Below, piece after piece: positions 17,615 to 27,513 of a stretch of DNA of 64,000 nt (its first letter is position 1; the number at the start of each line of letters is the position of its first letter). The notes beneath the pieces were generated by a model, which had not been told where the DNA came from, did no database searches, and saw only the letters and a list, made by a program, of their open reading frames with translations. The position numbers and the translations under genes are program-made. The DNA is taken from positions 62,001 to 126,000 of the forward strand of contig NZ_JADDUE010000012.1 of the NCBI RefSeq assembly GCF_016526145.1. The letters run 5' to 3'. The stretch is from Saccharopolyspora galaxeae. GTDB lineage: Bacteria; Actinomycetota; Actinomycetes; Mycobacteriales; Pseudonocardiaceae.

Positions 17615-19393
17615 GTGACGGCCGTCGCGCCAGAGCCGATAGCCACGCGCCCCTATCCGGTGCGCAAAACGGTCAAGGGGTCGTTCCTGGCGCGGATGCT
17701 CCGCACCACCGACCACAAGCAGATCGGCATCCTCTACCTCGTCACCTCGATCGCCTTCTTCATCGTGGGCGGGCTGATGGCGATGCTGATCCGCGGGGAG
17801 CTGGCCACGCCGGGGCTGCAGTTCCTGTCCCAGGAGCAGTACAACCAGCTGTTCACGATGCACGGCACGATCATGTTGCTGCTGTACGCGACGCCGATCC
17901 TGTTCGGCTTCGCGAACGTGATCCTGCCGCTGCAGATCGGCTCGCCGGACGTGGCGTTCCCGCGGCTGAACGCCTTCTCCTACTGGCTTTACCTGTTCGG
18001 TGGGCTGATGGTCGTCAGCGGCTTCCTGCTGCCGGGCGGTGCGGCCGACTTCGGCTGGTTCGCCTACACGCCGCTGTCCGACGCGATGCACTCGCCGGGC
18101 CACGGTGCCGACTTCTGGGTCGCCGGGCTGGTGGTCTCCGGGCTGGGCACCATTCTCGGCGGCGTCAACATGGTCACCACGGTGGTGTGCCTGCGCGCGC
18201 CCGGCATGACGATGTTCCGGATGCCGATCTTCACCTGGAACATCCTGGTGACCAGCATCCTGATCCTGCTGGCGTTCCCGATCCTGACCGCGGCGCTGAT
18301 GGGCCTGATGGCCGACCGGCACCTGGGTGCGCACGTGTTCGACCCGGCCAACGGCGGGGTGATCCTCTGGCAGCACCTGTTCTGGTTCTTCGGGCACCCC
18401 GAGGTCTACATCGTGGCGCTGCCGTTCTTCGGCATCGTCTCGGAGATCTTCCCGGTGTTCAGCCGCAAGCCGCTGTTCGGCTACAACGGCCTGGTGTACG
18501 CGACGCTTGGCATCGCGGCGCTGTCGGTGGTGGTGTGGGCGCACCACATGTACGCGACCGGCGCGGTGCTGCTGCCGTTCTTCTCGTTCACCACGTTCCT
18601 GATCGCCATCCCGACCGGCATGAAGTTCTTCAACTGGATCGGCACCATGTGGCGCGGCCAGTTGACCTTCGAATCACCGATGATCTTCAGCATCGGCTTC
18701 CTGGTGACGTTCCTGTTCGGCGGTCTGACCGGTGTGCTGCTGGCCGCGCCGCCGCTGGACTTCCACGTCTCGGACACCTACTTCGTGGTGGCGCACTTCC
18801 ACTACGTGCTCTACGGCACGATCGTGTTCGCGACCTTCGCCGGGATCTACTTCTGGTTCCCGAAGATGACCGGCCGGATGATGGACGAGCGGCTGGGCAA
18901 GCTGCACTTCTGGCTCACCTTCATCGGCTTCCACACCACGTTCCTGGTGCAGCACTGGCTGGGCAACGAGGGCATGGTGCGGCGCTACGCGGACTACCTG
19001 GAATCCGACGGGTTCACCGGGCTGAACATGCTCTCCACGGTGGGCGCGTTCATCCTCGGCGCCTCGATGCTTCCGTTCCTGTGGAACGTGTTCAAGAGCT
19101 ACCGCTACGGCGAGATCGTCTCGGTCGACGACCCGTGGGGTTACGGCAACTCGCTGGAGTGGGCCACCTCGTGCCCGCCGCCGCGGCACAACTTCACCGA
19201 GCTGCCCCGGATCCGGTCCGAGCGTCCGGCGTTCGAGCTGCACTACCCGCACGTCGCGGAGCGGATGCGGCTGGAGGGCCACGTGGGCCTCACCGGCAAA
19301 CCGCTGGCGCACGCGGCGGCCCCGACGGAGAAGGCCGCGCAGGCCATCGTCCCGCCGGAGCAGGGCGGCGACCGCGACTCCAGGGAGAAGTAG
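17615..19393 (+). CDS. ctaD: Cytochrome c oxidase subunit I (aa3 type)
   Basis: Catalytic subunit of the terminal oxidase, 592 residues with twelve expected membrane helices. Haem a ligand in [19 protein letters not shown]. CuB/Tyr cross-link motif [18 protein letters not shown]. CuB histidines in WAHHMYATG. Haem a and a3 ligands in [11 protein letters not shown]. Proton-channel residues lie around [22 protein letters not shown] at 17615 has AGGAGG 7 nt upstream. Its neighbour serB mirrors the ctaD-serB2 order of mycobacteria. A terminator separates the two. Confidence 0.96.
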   Translation: MTAVAPEPIATRPYPVRKTVKGSFLARMLRTTDHKQIGILYLVTSIAFFIVGGLMAMLIRGELATPGLQFLSQEQYNQLFTMHGTIMLLLYATPILFGFANVILPLQIGSPDVAFPRLNAFSYWLYLFGGLMVVSGFLLPGGAADFGWFAYTPLSDAMHSPGHGADFWVAGLVVSGLGTILGGVNMVTTVVCLRAPGMTMFRMPIFTWNILVTSILILLAFPILTAALMGLMADRHLGAHVFDPANGGVILWQHLFWFFGHPEVYIVALPFFGIVSEIFPVFSRKPLFGYNGLVYATLGIAALSVVVWAHHMYATGAVLLPFFSFTTFLIAIPTGMKFFNWIGTMWRGQLTFESPMIFSIGFLVTFLFGGLTGVLLAAPPLDFHVSDTYFVVAHFHYVLYGTIVFATFAGIYFWFPKMTGRMMDERLGKLHFWLTFIGFHTTFLVQHWLGNEGMVRRYADYLESDGFTGLNMLSTVGAFILGASMLPFLWNVFKSYRYGEIVSVDDPWGYGNSLEWATSCPPPRHNFTELPRIRSERPAFELHYPHVAERMRLEGHVGLTGKPLAHAAAPTEKAAQAIVPPEQGGDRDSREK

Positions 19394-20776
<1,383 letters not shown>

Positions 20777-21269
20777 GTCCTCCGGGTCTACCGGGCCGGA
20801 TTTCCGCCTCCCGCTTCGCAGCGTGTCGGCGGCGTGATTCGGGGGCCGTCGCCGGGTGAAACCGAGAATTGCGAAGGTTTCCCCTCCCTCTCGCTGCCGG
20901 GTCGAGTTCGAGCCGTTTCGTGGCCGGTACGGCGGGTAGTTTGCCGCCGGGCGGTGTTCGCCGTCCTTGTTTCGCCGACCGAGGGGGAATGGCTTCGCGG
21001 GTCCGCAAGAGTTCAGCGACGCCGGTCGTTCGTGCGACCGGGACGTTCGCCGACGCTGCGTTCGCCGATCCCATGAAATCCGCCGACTACGAGGTTCGCG
21101 CATAAGCCGCTGGCGCGGCTTCCTGCGCAGCCGAAGCATCCGCCGAATGCGATGTGCGGTGCCGGCTGGTCGGCTGCCTGCGGCTGGACGATTCCAGCGC
21201 GCCGGTGGTCACCAGCGTGGTTCGTCGACTCGAACCTCGGCGTGTTCGGCTCGGTATGGCGAAACCGGC
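20777..21269. other. Long intergenic region before the DUF418 gene
   Basis: About 490 bp with no gene that I can support. The plus frame of the next gene is open from 20967, but codon usage and composition before 21270 do not look coding and no hydrophobic segment appears there. I see no obvious hairpin or operator. Confidence 0.4.
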
Positions 21270-22385
21270 ATGGTCGAGTCTCTGACAAGAACGGATCCAG
21301 TGGTGTATTCCGCTCCTACAGTGCGTCTTCCGGTGGCATCGTCACCTGCGGACCGCATCGTGTCCATCGATGTCATCCGCGGTATCGCGATCGCGGGAAT
21401 CCTCCTGATCAATATCAGTTACTTCCTCAACCAGGCGGTTCAGTCCGGCGAGCCCACCGGTGGCGATGCAGTGGTCTGGCAGCTCGTCGATCTTCTTGCG
21501 CTGGGCAAGTTCCACTTCGTTTTCGCCTTCCTGTTCGGCACCGGCGTGTTCATCTTCCTGTCCCGGCTCCGGGCGAAGGAAGGCTCGCTGTGGGTGTACG
21601 TCCGGCGCATGATCATCTTGTTCCTGGCCGGTGTGCTCAATTCCGCGCTCGGCGGCATCGATGTGCTGATGTCTTATGGAGTGCTCGCACTGGTACTGCT
21701 CGGGCTGACATTCCTGCCGCGCTCGGTCCTGGTGACGGTGGGGGTCGTGCTCACGCTGGTTCCGGACGCCTTGACGCTGGGCGCGTCGCTCGGTGGCAGC
21801 GACGGTCTCCCGCCCGCGCTGGCAGCGCTGCAATTCGGCCGCTCGTTGGGCCACATGGCGCTCGGCTACTGGTTGGCGGAACGGGGCCTTTTCTCCGTCG
21901 GCACGCGCATTCCGGTCAAGAAGGTATTTTACGTCGCGCTCGCCTTGTCCGTGCCGGTCTGGGTGTGGACGCTCGCGGCCGGCACCGGCACGCAGCAGGC
22001 CCACGACATCGCGTTCTTCACGGCCATGATTCCCGGCCTGATGTACGTCACCGGATTGATCCTGCTGCTGCGCGGGGCGAAAGCGGAGCGGGCGCTGTCG
22101 TTCCTGCGGTTCTACGGACGGATGGCCTTCAGCAATTACCTGGGGCAGACGGTCATCTGCGTGACCCTCCTTCCTGTTTTCGCTTCAGCAGGGCCCAAGT
22201 CCGCATCGCTCGGGTTGGGATTCTGCCTGGCGGTGGTCGTGTTCCAATGCGCGTTTTCCGTGCTGTGGCTCCGGTGGTTCCGCTACGGGCCGTTGGAATG
22301 GGTGTGGCGGTGCGGCACCTACCTGGAGTTCGCCCCGCTGCGGATCAACGACTCCCGCGCGGCGCAGCAACCCGGCCGCCGGTAG
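21270..22385 (+). CDS. DUF418/YeiB-like multipass membrane protein
   Basis: A 371-residue integral membrane protein of the YeiB/DUF418 kind. The family hallmark is RIVSIDVIRGIAIAGILLINISYF near residue 30, followed by FHFVFAFLFGTGVFIFLSRL and, near the C-terminus, the DUF418 block FYGRMAFSNYLGQTVICV...LEWVWR. Around eight to ten membrane helices. The family is widespread and uncharacterised; a transport or acyl-transfer role has been suggested by distant likeness to acyltransferase-3 proteins. ATG at 21270 is chosen because it begins the conserved region. Confidence 0.8.
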   Translation: MVESLTRTDPVVYSAPTVRLPVASSPADRIVSIDVIRGIAIAGILLINISYFLNQAVQSGEPTGGDAVVWQLVDLLALGKFHFVFAFLFGTGVFIFLSRLRAKEGSLWVYVRRMIILFLAGVLNSALGGIDVLMSYGVLALVLLGLTFLPRSVLVTVGVVLTLVPDALTLGASLGGSDGLPPALAALQFGRSLGHMALGYWLAERGLFSVGTRIPVKKVFYVALALSVPVWVWTLAAGTGTQQAHDIAFFTAMIPGLMYVTGLILLLRGAKAERALSFLRFYGRMAFSNYLGQTVICVTLLPVFASAGPKSASLGLGFCLAVVVFQCAFSVLWLRWFRYGPLEWVWRCGTYLEFAPLRINDSRAAQQPGRR

Positions 22386-22461
22386 TTGCGGTCGTGCGCG
22401 CAACCGGCGACAGGGCGGCTTCGTTGAGGAGGTCAGGTGGTCCGGTGCGGTTGCCGGGCCG

Positions 22462-22926
22462 GTGCGAAAGGTGCTGTACGTGGACGAGGAATCGATCCGC
22501 ATCGAGGCCGCACCCGACGTGGTGTGGGCGCTGCTCGCGGACATCACGCGGATGCCGGAGTGGAGCCCGAACCTGCGCCGCTGCACCTGGCGCGGCGAGG
22601 AACAGTGCGCGGTCGCGGGCGCCCGGTTCACCGGCTTCAACCGCCTCGGACCGCTGACCGTGCCGATGCCGAACGTCGTGGAACGGGCCGAGCCCGCGCA
22701 GGAGTTCTCCTTCCGCACCGGGTTGCACAACACGCTGTGGCGCTACGTGCTCACCGCGGACGGCGCGGGCACGGTGGTGACGGAACAGCGGGACACCTCC
22801 GCGACGCGGCATTGGCTGATGCGGCCGATGTACGGCATCTCGGGCGGCCGGGAGAAGTTCGCCGCGTCCTTCCGCGAAGGAATGCGCGAAACCCTCCGCG
22901 CCCTGAAAACGGCCGCGGAGCGCTGA
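22462..22926 (+). CDS. SRPBCC (polyketide cyclase/START-like) protein
   Basis: A 154-residue lipid-binding-fold protein. The N-terminal pattern IRIEAAPDVVWALLADITRMPEWSPNLRRCTW is typical of Polyketide_cyc2 proteins, followed by alternating strands and a long C-terminal helix (REKFAASFREGMRETLRALKTAAE). It may bind a hydrophobic ligand; no catalytic residue is evident. GTG at 22462 sits 76 bp after the DUF418 gene. Neighbours give no functional clue. Confidence 0.78.
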   Translation: MRKVLYVDEESIRIEAAPDVVWALLADITRMPEWSPNLRRCTWRGEEQCAVAGARFTGFNRLGPLTVPMPNVVERAEPAQEFSFRTGLHNTLWRYVLTADGAGTVVTEQRDTSATRHWLMRPMYGISGGREKFAASFREGMRETLRALKTAAER

Positions 22927-22972
22927 TGCACCCGCTCCTCGGTCGTGCCGTGCGCAGCGGATAATCGGGGTC

Positions 22973-23752
22973 GTGTTCGACGCTGCTGTGCTTGATCCGC
23001 TGCTGAGCCGGTACGCCTCGTGGCTGGCGATGCCGACCGAACTGACCGATGACACCTCGGACGAAGATCCCGAGCAGGTCGTGCTGATGCCGATGGTGCT
23101 GCGGATCGAGCGCAACGATCCGCCGCCGCGGACGGCGCTGCTGGAGGCGGCCGCCGCGGCCGCGCTCGGCGTGTGCCTCGACGAGCGCTCGAAGGTGGGC
23201 GGGGAGTGGCACGAGCCGGTGCACCGCTGGATCTCCGGGCGCATCCGCAAGGTGGCGCGGCGCGCTCGCGGTTCGCACTGGGCCGCGGTGCAGGAGTTGC
23301 CGGGCCGCACCTTCGAGATCGGCGGTGCCGAGGTGCGGGCGTTCCTGCCGACGCGGGTCGCGGACATGCCGAAGGAACTCACCCGGCTGCAGATCTCCGG
23401 CAGCGAGCTGGAGGTGGACGAGCCGGAACCGCGGGCCGCGGGCGCACCGGTGCTGTGGCTGAACCCGGACGTCCCGATGAGCGCGGGCAAAGCCGCTGCG
23501 CAGGTGGGGCACGCGACGATGTTCCTGGCCGCGTTGCTGCACGGTTCGGGGCGGGACGAGCAACTCGAGTCCTGGTTCGCCGCCGGGTTGCCGTGCGCCG
23601 TGCGCACCGCTGACGCGCGGACGTGGGAGGGCCTGCACCCCGGCGGTGATCCCGGCACTGCGTGGCGGCGCGACGGTGTGGCGGCGGTGCGTGATGCCGG
23701 TTTCACCGAGGTCGATCCCGGGACGGTCACGGTGCTGGCCCAGTGGAGGTGA
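22973..23752 (+). CDS. PTH2-type peptidyl-tRNA hydrolase family protein
   Basis: A 259-residue protein whose C-terminal ~120 residues carry the PTH2 fold. The conserved NPDVPMSAGKAAAQVGHATMFL holds the family's Lys and GxxAAQxxHA signature, and the end reads DAGFTEVDPGTVTVLAQWR. The N-terminal half is an actinobacterial extension of unknown role with an acidic segment (TELTDDTSDEDPEQ). It probably recycles peptidyl-tRNA or acts on a related ester. GTG at 22973, 46 bp after the SRPBCC gene. Confidence 0.8.
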   Translation: MFDAAVLDPLLSRYASWLAMPTELTDDTSDEDPEQVVLMPMVLRIERNDPPPRTALLEAAAAAALGVCLDERSKVGGEWHEPVHRWISGRIRKVARRARGSHWAAVQELPGRTFEIGGAEVRAFLPTRVADMPKELTRLQISGSELEVDEPEPRAAGAPVLWLNPDVPMSAGKAAAQVGHATMFLAALLHGSGRDEQLESWFAAGLPCAVRTADARTWEGLHPGGDPGTAWRRDGVAAVRDAGFTEVDPGTVTVLAQWR

Positions 23753-23829
23753 GTGGCCCAATGGCGGTGCGGGCCGATCGGGGATGAGCCCGCCTCAGCC
23801 GGTACCGACCGCGGGCGAACCTGCCGCCG

Positions 23830-24139
23830 CGGCTCCCACCGGTAGTCGGCCTTCCCCGCGGGCGAGCGCACGATTTCCGGCACGCGCAGGAAGATCTTGG
23901 GCTGCTTGTAGCGCGCGATGTGGTTGCCGCACTCCGCGCGCGGCTCGGCGTCGGTGGTCTCGCGGGGGCGAGCTGGACGAGGGCGACGACCTCGCCGCCC
24001 CGGCGCGGCGAGGGCTTGCCGACGACCACGACGTCGTGGACGGCCGGATGTGCGGCGACGGCCCGCTCGACCTCTTCGGCGAAGATCTTCTCGCCGCCGG
24101 AGTCGATGGTCAGCCCGGCCCGTCCCGGTAGCTCGATCC
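23830..24139 (-). pseudogene. Remnant of an acyl-CoA synthetase C-terminus (fadD-like)
   Basis: The minus strand encodes the AMP-binding C-terminal domain of a fatty-acyl-CoA synthetase in two frames. The first is LPGRAGLTIDSGGEKIFAEE followed by VERAVAAHPAVHDVVVVGKPSPRRGGEVVALVQLAPA. After a one-base shift within a G-run near 23962-23970 comes HIARYKQPKIFLRVPEIVRSPAGKADYRW. The catalytic Lys of the final block is present. There is no start, no AMP-binding domain and no nearby stop. It begins exactly at the stop of the 406-residue gene, so the 5' two-thirds were deleted. Confidence 0.75.
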
Positions 24140-25360
24140 TCAGCGGGCCGGGGTGATCGGGATGGAGTTGCGGGGTTCGAAGGCGAAGGATGCACCGGTG
24201 CTGACGCGGGTGACCGCGACCTCGTCGAACTCCGCCGCCGGTTCGGCGCGGCGCAGCACCCGCGCGGACCAGTCGGTGTCCGAGCCTTCGACGGCCACGT
24301 CCAGGTGCGGATCGACGGCTCGCACGATCGCTTGCAGCGGCGCGGTGTTTTCCGGGCCGCACAACGAGATCCATGCACCGTCCTCATGTGCAGGTCCGTT
24401 GTGGACGGTCAGTGCATCGCCGACGTGCGCGTTGACGTAGGCCGCGGGGTTGAGCAGCGGGTGCAGCGCGAGAACGCGCAGCGCGCCCTCGATGCCGTCC
24501 GGTAGTCGCAGCGCCCGGTGCAACCGTTCGGCGGATATGCCCGCGATGCCGAGCAGCTGCTTGGCGCACAGCTGCCGTGCCTCGTCCGCTTCGAGTCTGC
24601 TGTGGACCGCACGCGCGAAACCGAGGCACAGCAGGTGCATTTGCAGGCAGACCTCGTCGGCCATCCGCACCAGCGCCGATCTGGAGAACTCGTGGAACAC
24701 CAGATCACTGCGCAGCGGCCCGGAATAGTCCGCCCAGCCGTCGTCGTCCGGATCGATCGCGCCGAGTTCGGTGGTCGCCGCCCGGCAGCCGCGCAGCGCG
24801 CGGCACCCGTCGGATTCGGCTACCGGCGGATGCGCGGAGTCGATGATCACCGTCCACGCGCAGTGCGGGTGCCGGTCGACCGGCTCGCGCGGCGGCCGGT
24901 GGATCGGGCGCACCTGCGCCCTCGGGTTGGTGGCCACCGCGGTCGCGTCGAACGTGGGGTCCTCGATGTCGTGGCACATCGACCGCACGTAGCGTTCGCC
25001 CATCGGCTCGACGTCCATCAGCGCTCCGCAGTGGTCCAGGTGGAACTCGCCGTGCCACGGGTCGCGCACGGTGTAGCGGAAGTCCATGAACTGCGGCGGC
25101 GCGCCGATGTCGAGTTGCAGTCCCTTGAAGATGGTGATCACGTCGTCGCCCTCGTAGCGCAGCGCGCGCTGCATCCTCCGGGTGTAGATCGGGCTGGCTG
25201 CCATCCATTCTTCGATCGCGATCCGGGTCATTCCTGCGCGCCCGAACGCGGCGATGCACCACGCCATGGCGGAGCGGTCGATGAGCTGTCCCGCCAGCAG
25301 CAGTTCGGGCAGCAGCGCGGCGAGTTCGGCGCGTTCCAGATCGTCGAAACAGGAGTTCAA
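24140..25360 (-). CDS. Conserved 406-residue actinobacterial protein of unknown function
   Basis: I do not recognise a named family, although similar proteins seem familiar from mycobacteria and rhodococci. It is cytoplasmic, without signal or membrane segments. Strongly patterned blocks: AIEEWMAASPIYTRRMQRAL, YEGDDVITIFKGLQLDIGAP, FHLDHCGALMDVEPMGERYV, SMCHDIEDPTFDATAVATNP and RAQVRPIHRPPR, rich in His, Asp and Cys that could bind metal. The C-terminal half is helical. TTG at 25360 follows GGAGG and begins just before the conserved region; the frame is open to 25480. It is divergent from the TetR gene and shares its palindromic operator region, and a fadD remnant follows directly. Confidence 0.75.
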   Translation of the reverse strand: MNSCFDDLERAELAALLPELLLAGQLIDRSAMAWCIAAFGRAGMTRIAIEEWMAASPIYTRRMQRALRYEGDDVITIFKGLQLDIGAPPQFMDFRYTVRDPWHGEFHLDHCGALMDVEPMGERYVRSMCHDIEDPTFDATAVATNPRAQVRPIHRPPREPVDRHPHCAWTVIIDSAHPPVAESDGCRALRGCRAATTELGAIDPDDDGWADYSGPLRSDLVFHEFSRSALVRMADEVCLQMHLLCLGFARAVHSRLEADEARQLCAKQLLGIAGISAERLHRALRLPDGIEGALRVLALHPLLNPAAYVNAHVGDALTVHNGPAHEDGAWISLCGPENTAPLQAIVRAVDPHLDVAVEGSDTDWSARVLRRAEPAAEFDEVAVTRVSTGASFAFEPRNSIPITPAR

Positions 25361-25473
25361 CCGGAGCCTCCGAGGAGTTTCGGTGCGCGGTGATCCGGTG
25401 ACTCCGCACCGCGTCCCGCGTGGTGGAAGTGTCGTTCGGAGAATTGTTCGCAGCAGTACGGTAAACCGCTCGG

Positions 25474-25487
25474 TGGACACGTGTCCA
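25474..25487. promoter_or_regulatory. TetR-type operator, site 1 (TGGACA-CG-TGTCCA)
   Basis: Perfect 14-bp palindrome in the divergent region between the 406-residue gene and the TetR gene, 114 bp from the former's start. It is exactly 100 bp from site 2. The same palindrome recurs at 27375 and 41888. Confidence 0.75.
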
Positions 25488-25573
25488 GTGCGATGCGAAA
25501 AAATTCATCCGAATGCTCGCCGACCGGTGATTCCATCCCGTTGTTGTCGCCGGTGCAGGCGTGCAGTAGCGTC

Positions 25574-25587
25574 TGGACATGTGTCTG
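25574..25587. promoter_or_regulatory. TetR-type operator, site 2, overlapping the TetR start
   Basis: TGGACA-TG-TGTCTG, two mismatches from the perfect palindrome in the right arm. It overlaps the GTG start of the TetR gene (25581) and begins 1 bp after a TAGCGT -10-like box (25567-25572). This placement is what autorepression would need. Confidence 0.6.
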
Positions 25588-26162
25588 AAAACCTCGCGAA
25601 CGAATCCACCCGGCGCCGGTTGAACTCCCGGCAGCTCGACACCGTCCGGCGGCTGACCACCGCCGCGGTCGACGAGCTGCGGGCATCGGGCTACGCAGGG
25701 TTGACCGTGCGCAACGTCGCCTCCCGCGCCGGTGTCGCGCCTGCCACGGCGTACACCTACTTCTCCTCCAAGAACCACTTGATCGCCGAGGTGTTCTGGC
25801 GGCGGCTGCAATCCTTGGAACCGGTTCCCGAACAACCGCAGGATCCCGCCCGGCGGGTGGTCGAAGTGCTGCGGGAAATCGCGCTGGTGGTTTCCGACGA
25901 GCCGGAACTCGCGGTGGCCAGCACCACCGCGCTGCTCGGCGACGACCCGGACGTCCAGCACTTGCGGGCGCGGATCGGGCTGGAAATCCGCACTCGGCTG
26001 GAAACCGCGCTCGGCGAGCGCAACGAACCGGATGTCCTGAACGCGCTGGAATTCGCATGGTCCGGCGCCATGGTGCACGCCGGAATGGGTTACACCTCCT
26101 ACAGCAAAGTCGCCGACCGGCTCACCAAAACGGCCGAACTCGTGTTGCAGGGAAAATCCTGA
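25581..26162 (+). CDS. TetR-family regulator, probable controller of the P450/aldehyde dehydrogenase regulon
   Basis: A 193-residue repressor. The N-terminal HTH spans about residues 20-65 (LTTAAVDELRASGYAGLTVRNVASRAGVAPATAYTYFSSKNHLIAEVF). The C-terminal ligand domain is helical (VVEVLREIALVVSDEPELAVASTTALLG...). No Shine-Dalgarno precedes GTG at 25581, and TAGCGT ends 8 nt before it, so the message is probably leaderless. In Mycobacterium the equivalent spot beside cyp123/cyp51 (Rv0767c) also holds a small regulator-like gene; orthology is from memory. I infer that it binds the TGGACA-NN-TGTCCA sites and responds to a catabolic intermediate. Confidence 0.82.
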   Translation: MSENLANESTRRRLNSRQLDTVRRLTTAAVDELRASGYAGLTVRNVASRAGVAPATAYTYFSSKNHLIAEVFWRRLQSLEPVPEQPQDPARRVVEVLREIALVVSDEPELAVASTTALLGDDPDVQHLRARIGLEIRTRLETALGERNEPDVLNALEFAWSGAMVHAGMGYTSYSKVADRLTKTAELVLQGKS

Positions 26163-26171
26163 ACCCACGGT

Positions 26172-26290
26172 TCAGCGCACGTCGATCCCGCTGATCTTCC
26201 ACTGCTCGCCGATGCGCCGCGCGGAAACGCCCGATTGCGCCGACCCGGATCGGCGATCGGCGATGTCCGCCCGCGGGATCGGTGTGGATC
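26172..26290 (-). pseudogene. Possible C-terminal remnant of a lost gene
   Basis: A minus-strand frame without a start ends in GVSARRIGEQWKISGIDVR and a stop. This resembles the C-terminus of Mce-associated or NTF2-like proteins (a final strand 'W.ISG.DV'). It lies between convergent TetR and CMD genes. Too short for certainty. Confidence 0.3.
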
Positions 26291-26296
26291 TCCGCG

Positions 26297-26653
26297 CTAC
26301 GAGCGGTCGTGCTCGCCGATCGCCTTTTCGACGACCATGTTGAGTTTCGTGCCCAGCGGCCAGCCGACGTAGTGCGTCAGGAAAAGCGCGATCTCCCGGA
26401 GCTGGTCGGCGTCGAGTTCGGCGTTGCCGAGCGCGGCCCGCACCTGGATGTCGGCCACGTCGTCGAGGCCCTGCGCGGTCAGCGCGCCGAGCAGTAGCAG
26501 CCGCCGGTCGCGCAGGCTCAGGCCCGGCCGCGACCAGATGTCCGCGAACAGGTGGTCCACTGTGGTCCCGAAGAAGTCGCCGGGGCCGTCCTGCACCTCC
26601 CAGCCGTAGACCTGCTGCATCACGTCGAGTCCCTGTGCGCGCCGGGATTCCAT
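26297..26653 (-). CDS. Carboxymuconolactone decarboxylase (CMD/AhpD-like) family protein
   Basis: A 118-residue all-helical protein of the CMD family: LDVMQQVYGWEVQDGPGDFFGTTVDHLFADIWSRPGLSLRDRRLLLLGAL then LDDVADIQVRAALGNAELDADQLREIALFLTHYVGWPLG. The CxxC of AhpD is absent, so peroxidase activity is unlikely. The decarboxylase-like branch is closer, and Rv0771 of M. tuberculosis, in the cyp51 neighbourhood, is of the same kind. ATG at 26653 after GGAGGA. It follows the Ddn-like gene by 35 bp on the same strand, probably as one operon. Confidence 0.82.
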   Translation of the reverse strand: MESRRAQGLDVMQQVYGWEVQDGPGDFFGTTVDHLFADIWSRPGLSLRDRRLLLLGALTAQGLDDVADIQVRAALGNAELDADQLREIALFLTHYVGWPLGTKLNMVVEKAIGEHDRS

Positions 26654-26688
26654 GGACGCTCCTCCGTGGTCCGGTCCGTTGTGGACTC

Positions 26689-27183
26689 TCAGTCCAGTGG
26701 TTCGCAGACGATGATGGGGATCGTGCGCTCGGTCCAGGACTGGTAGGAGTTGAAGTCCGAGTACACCTCGAGCAGCTTCGGCCACAGTTCGGCGCGTTCG
26801 GCCTCGTCCGCCTCGTGCGCGCGCATCCGCAGCACCTGCTTGCCGATCTGGATCGTCACCTCCGAGTTGGCGGTGATGTTGTGGTACCAGCTCGGGTGCC
26901 GCGGCAGTCCGCCCTGCGAGGCGACCAGCACCACCCGGTCGCCGTCGCGCATGTACAGCAGGGGATTGGTCCGCTGCTGCCCGCTCTTGCGCCCGGTGGT
27001 GGTGAGCAAGCAGGTCGGCACCCCGCTTCGCAGTGCGCTGCCGACGCGCCAGGTCCCGCCGATGCGCCCGCCCGTCGCGCGGTACACGCGCACGTGCATC
27101 CGGGACATGATCCGCATCATCTTCGGCACCAGCGGCGAATCGAGCTGCGTCGGTCGCTTCTTGGCCGTGGGCTTGTCGGTCAC
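26689..27183 (-). CDS. Ddn-like nitroreductase (F420/flavin-binding split barrel)
   Basis: Deazaflavin-dependent nitroreductase family (PF04075), 164 residues. The pattern VLLTTTGRKSG (here LLTTTGRKSGQQRTNPLLYMRDGDRVVLVASQGG) followed by HPSWYHNITANSEVTIQIG is the family core for F420 binding. These proteins reduce nitro or enone groups, or act in quinone redox. GTG at 27183 with GGAGGA upstream. It reads away from the CYP123 gene, sharing a 330-bp intergenic region that contains operator site 3, and precedes the CMD-like gene. Confidence 0.85.
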   Translation of the reverse strand: MTDKPTAKKRPTQLDSPLVPKMMRIMSRMHVRVYRATGGRIGGTWRVGSALRSGVPTCLLTTTGRKSGQQRTNPLLYMRDGDRVVLVASQGGLPRHPSWYHNITANSEVTIQIGKQVLRMRAHEADEAERAELWPKLLEVYSDFNSYQSWTERTIPIIVCEPLD

Positions 27184-27374
27184 GACGAGTCCTCCTCGGC
27201 GGCCCCGGGTAGCCGGTGGCGGTGTCCGGTCAACGCTGGGGAGCCAGCGCGCATCGCACTGTAGTCACGCGTCTGTTCAGTTGTCCAGAACGTCGTTGGA
27301 GTGCGAAACCCGTGCTGTCCCACCGTTTCTCGCGTGTTCGCGGTTGTTGTGCGCAATCTAGCTGTAGTACTGTC

Positions 27375-27388
27375 TGGACAAGTGTCCG
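27375..27388. promoter_or_regulatory. TetR-type operator, site 3, before the P450 operon
   Basis: TGGACA-AG-TGTCCG, one mismatch from the perfect palindrome, 125 bp upstream of the CYP123-like gene. A TAGTAC hexamer (27365-27370) lies 4 bp upstream, so the site would cover the transcription start. Confidence 0.7.
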
Positions 27389-27513
27389 GTCTGGCGTTCC
27401 CGCTCCGGCAACCGCTCGAGCCAGTGCGCACGGCGCGGGACCGAAGGAGAGAAGCCGGGGCGAGGACTGTCGGCCCCTGGCCCCGTGGGCCCTGAACCCG
27501 TGGAGCGAACCCC

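Noticed and set aside
26682-26696. Palindrome TGGACT-CTC-AGTCCA between the Ddn-like and CMD genes
   Set aside because: Arms and spacing differ from TGGACA-NN-TGTCCA, it overlaps the Ddn stop, and both genes point the same way, so I did not count it as a regulon site.
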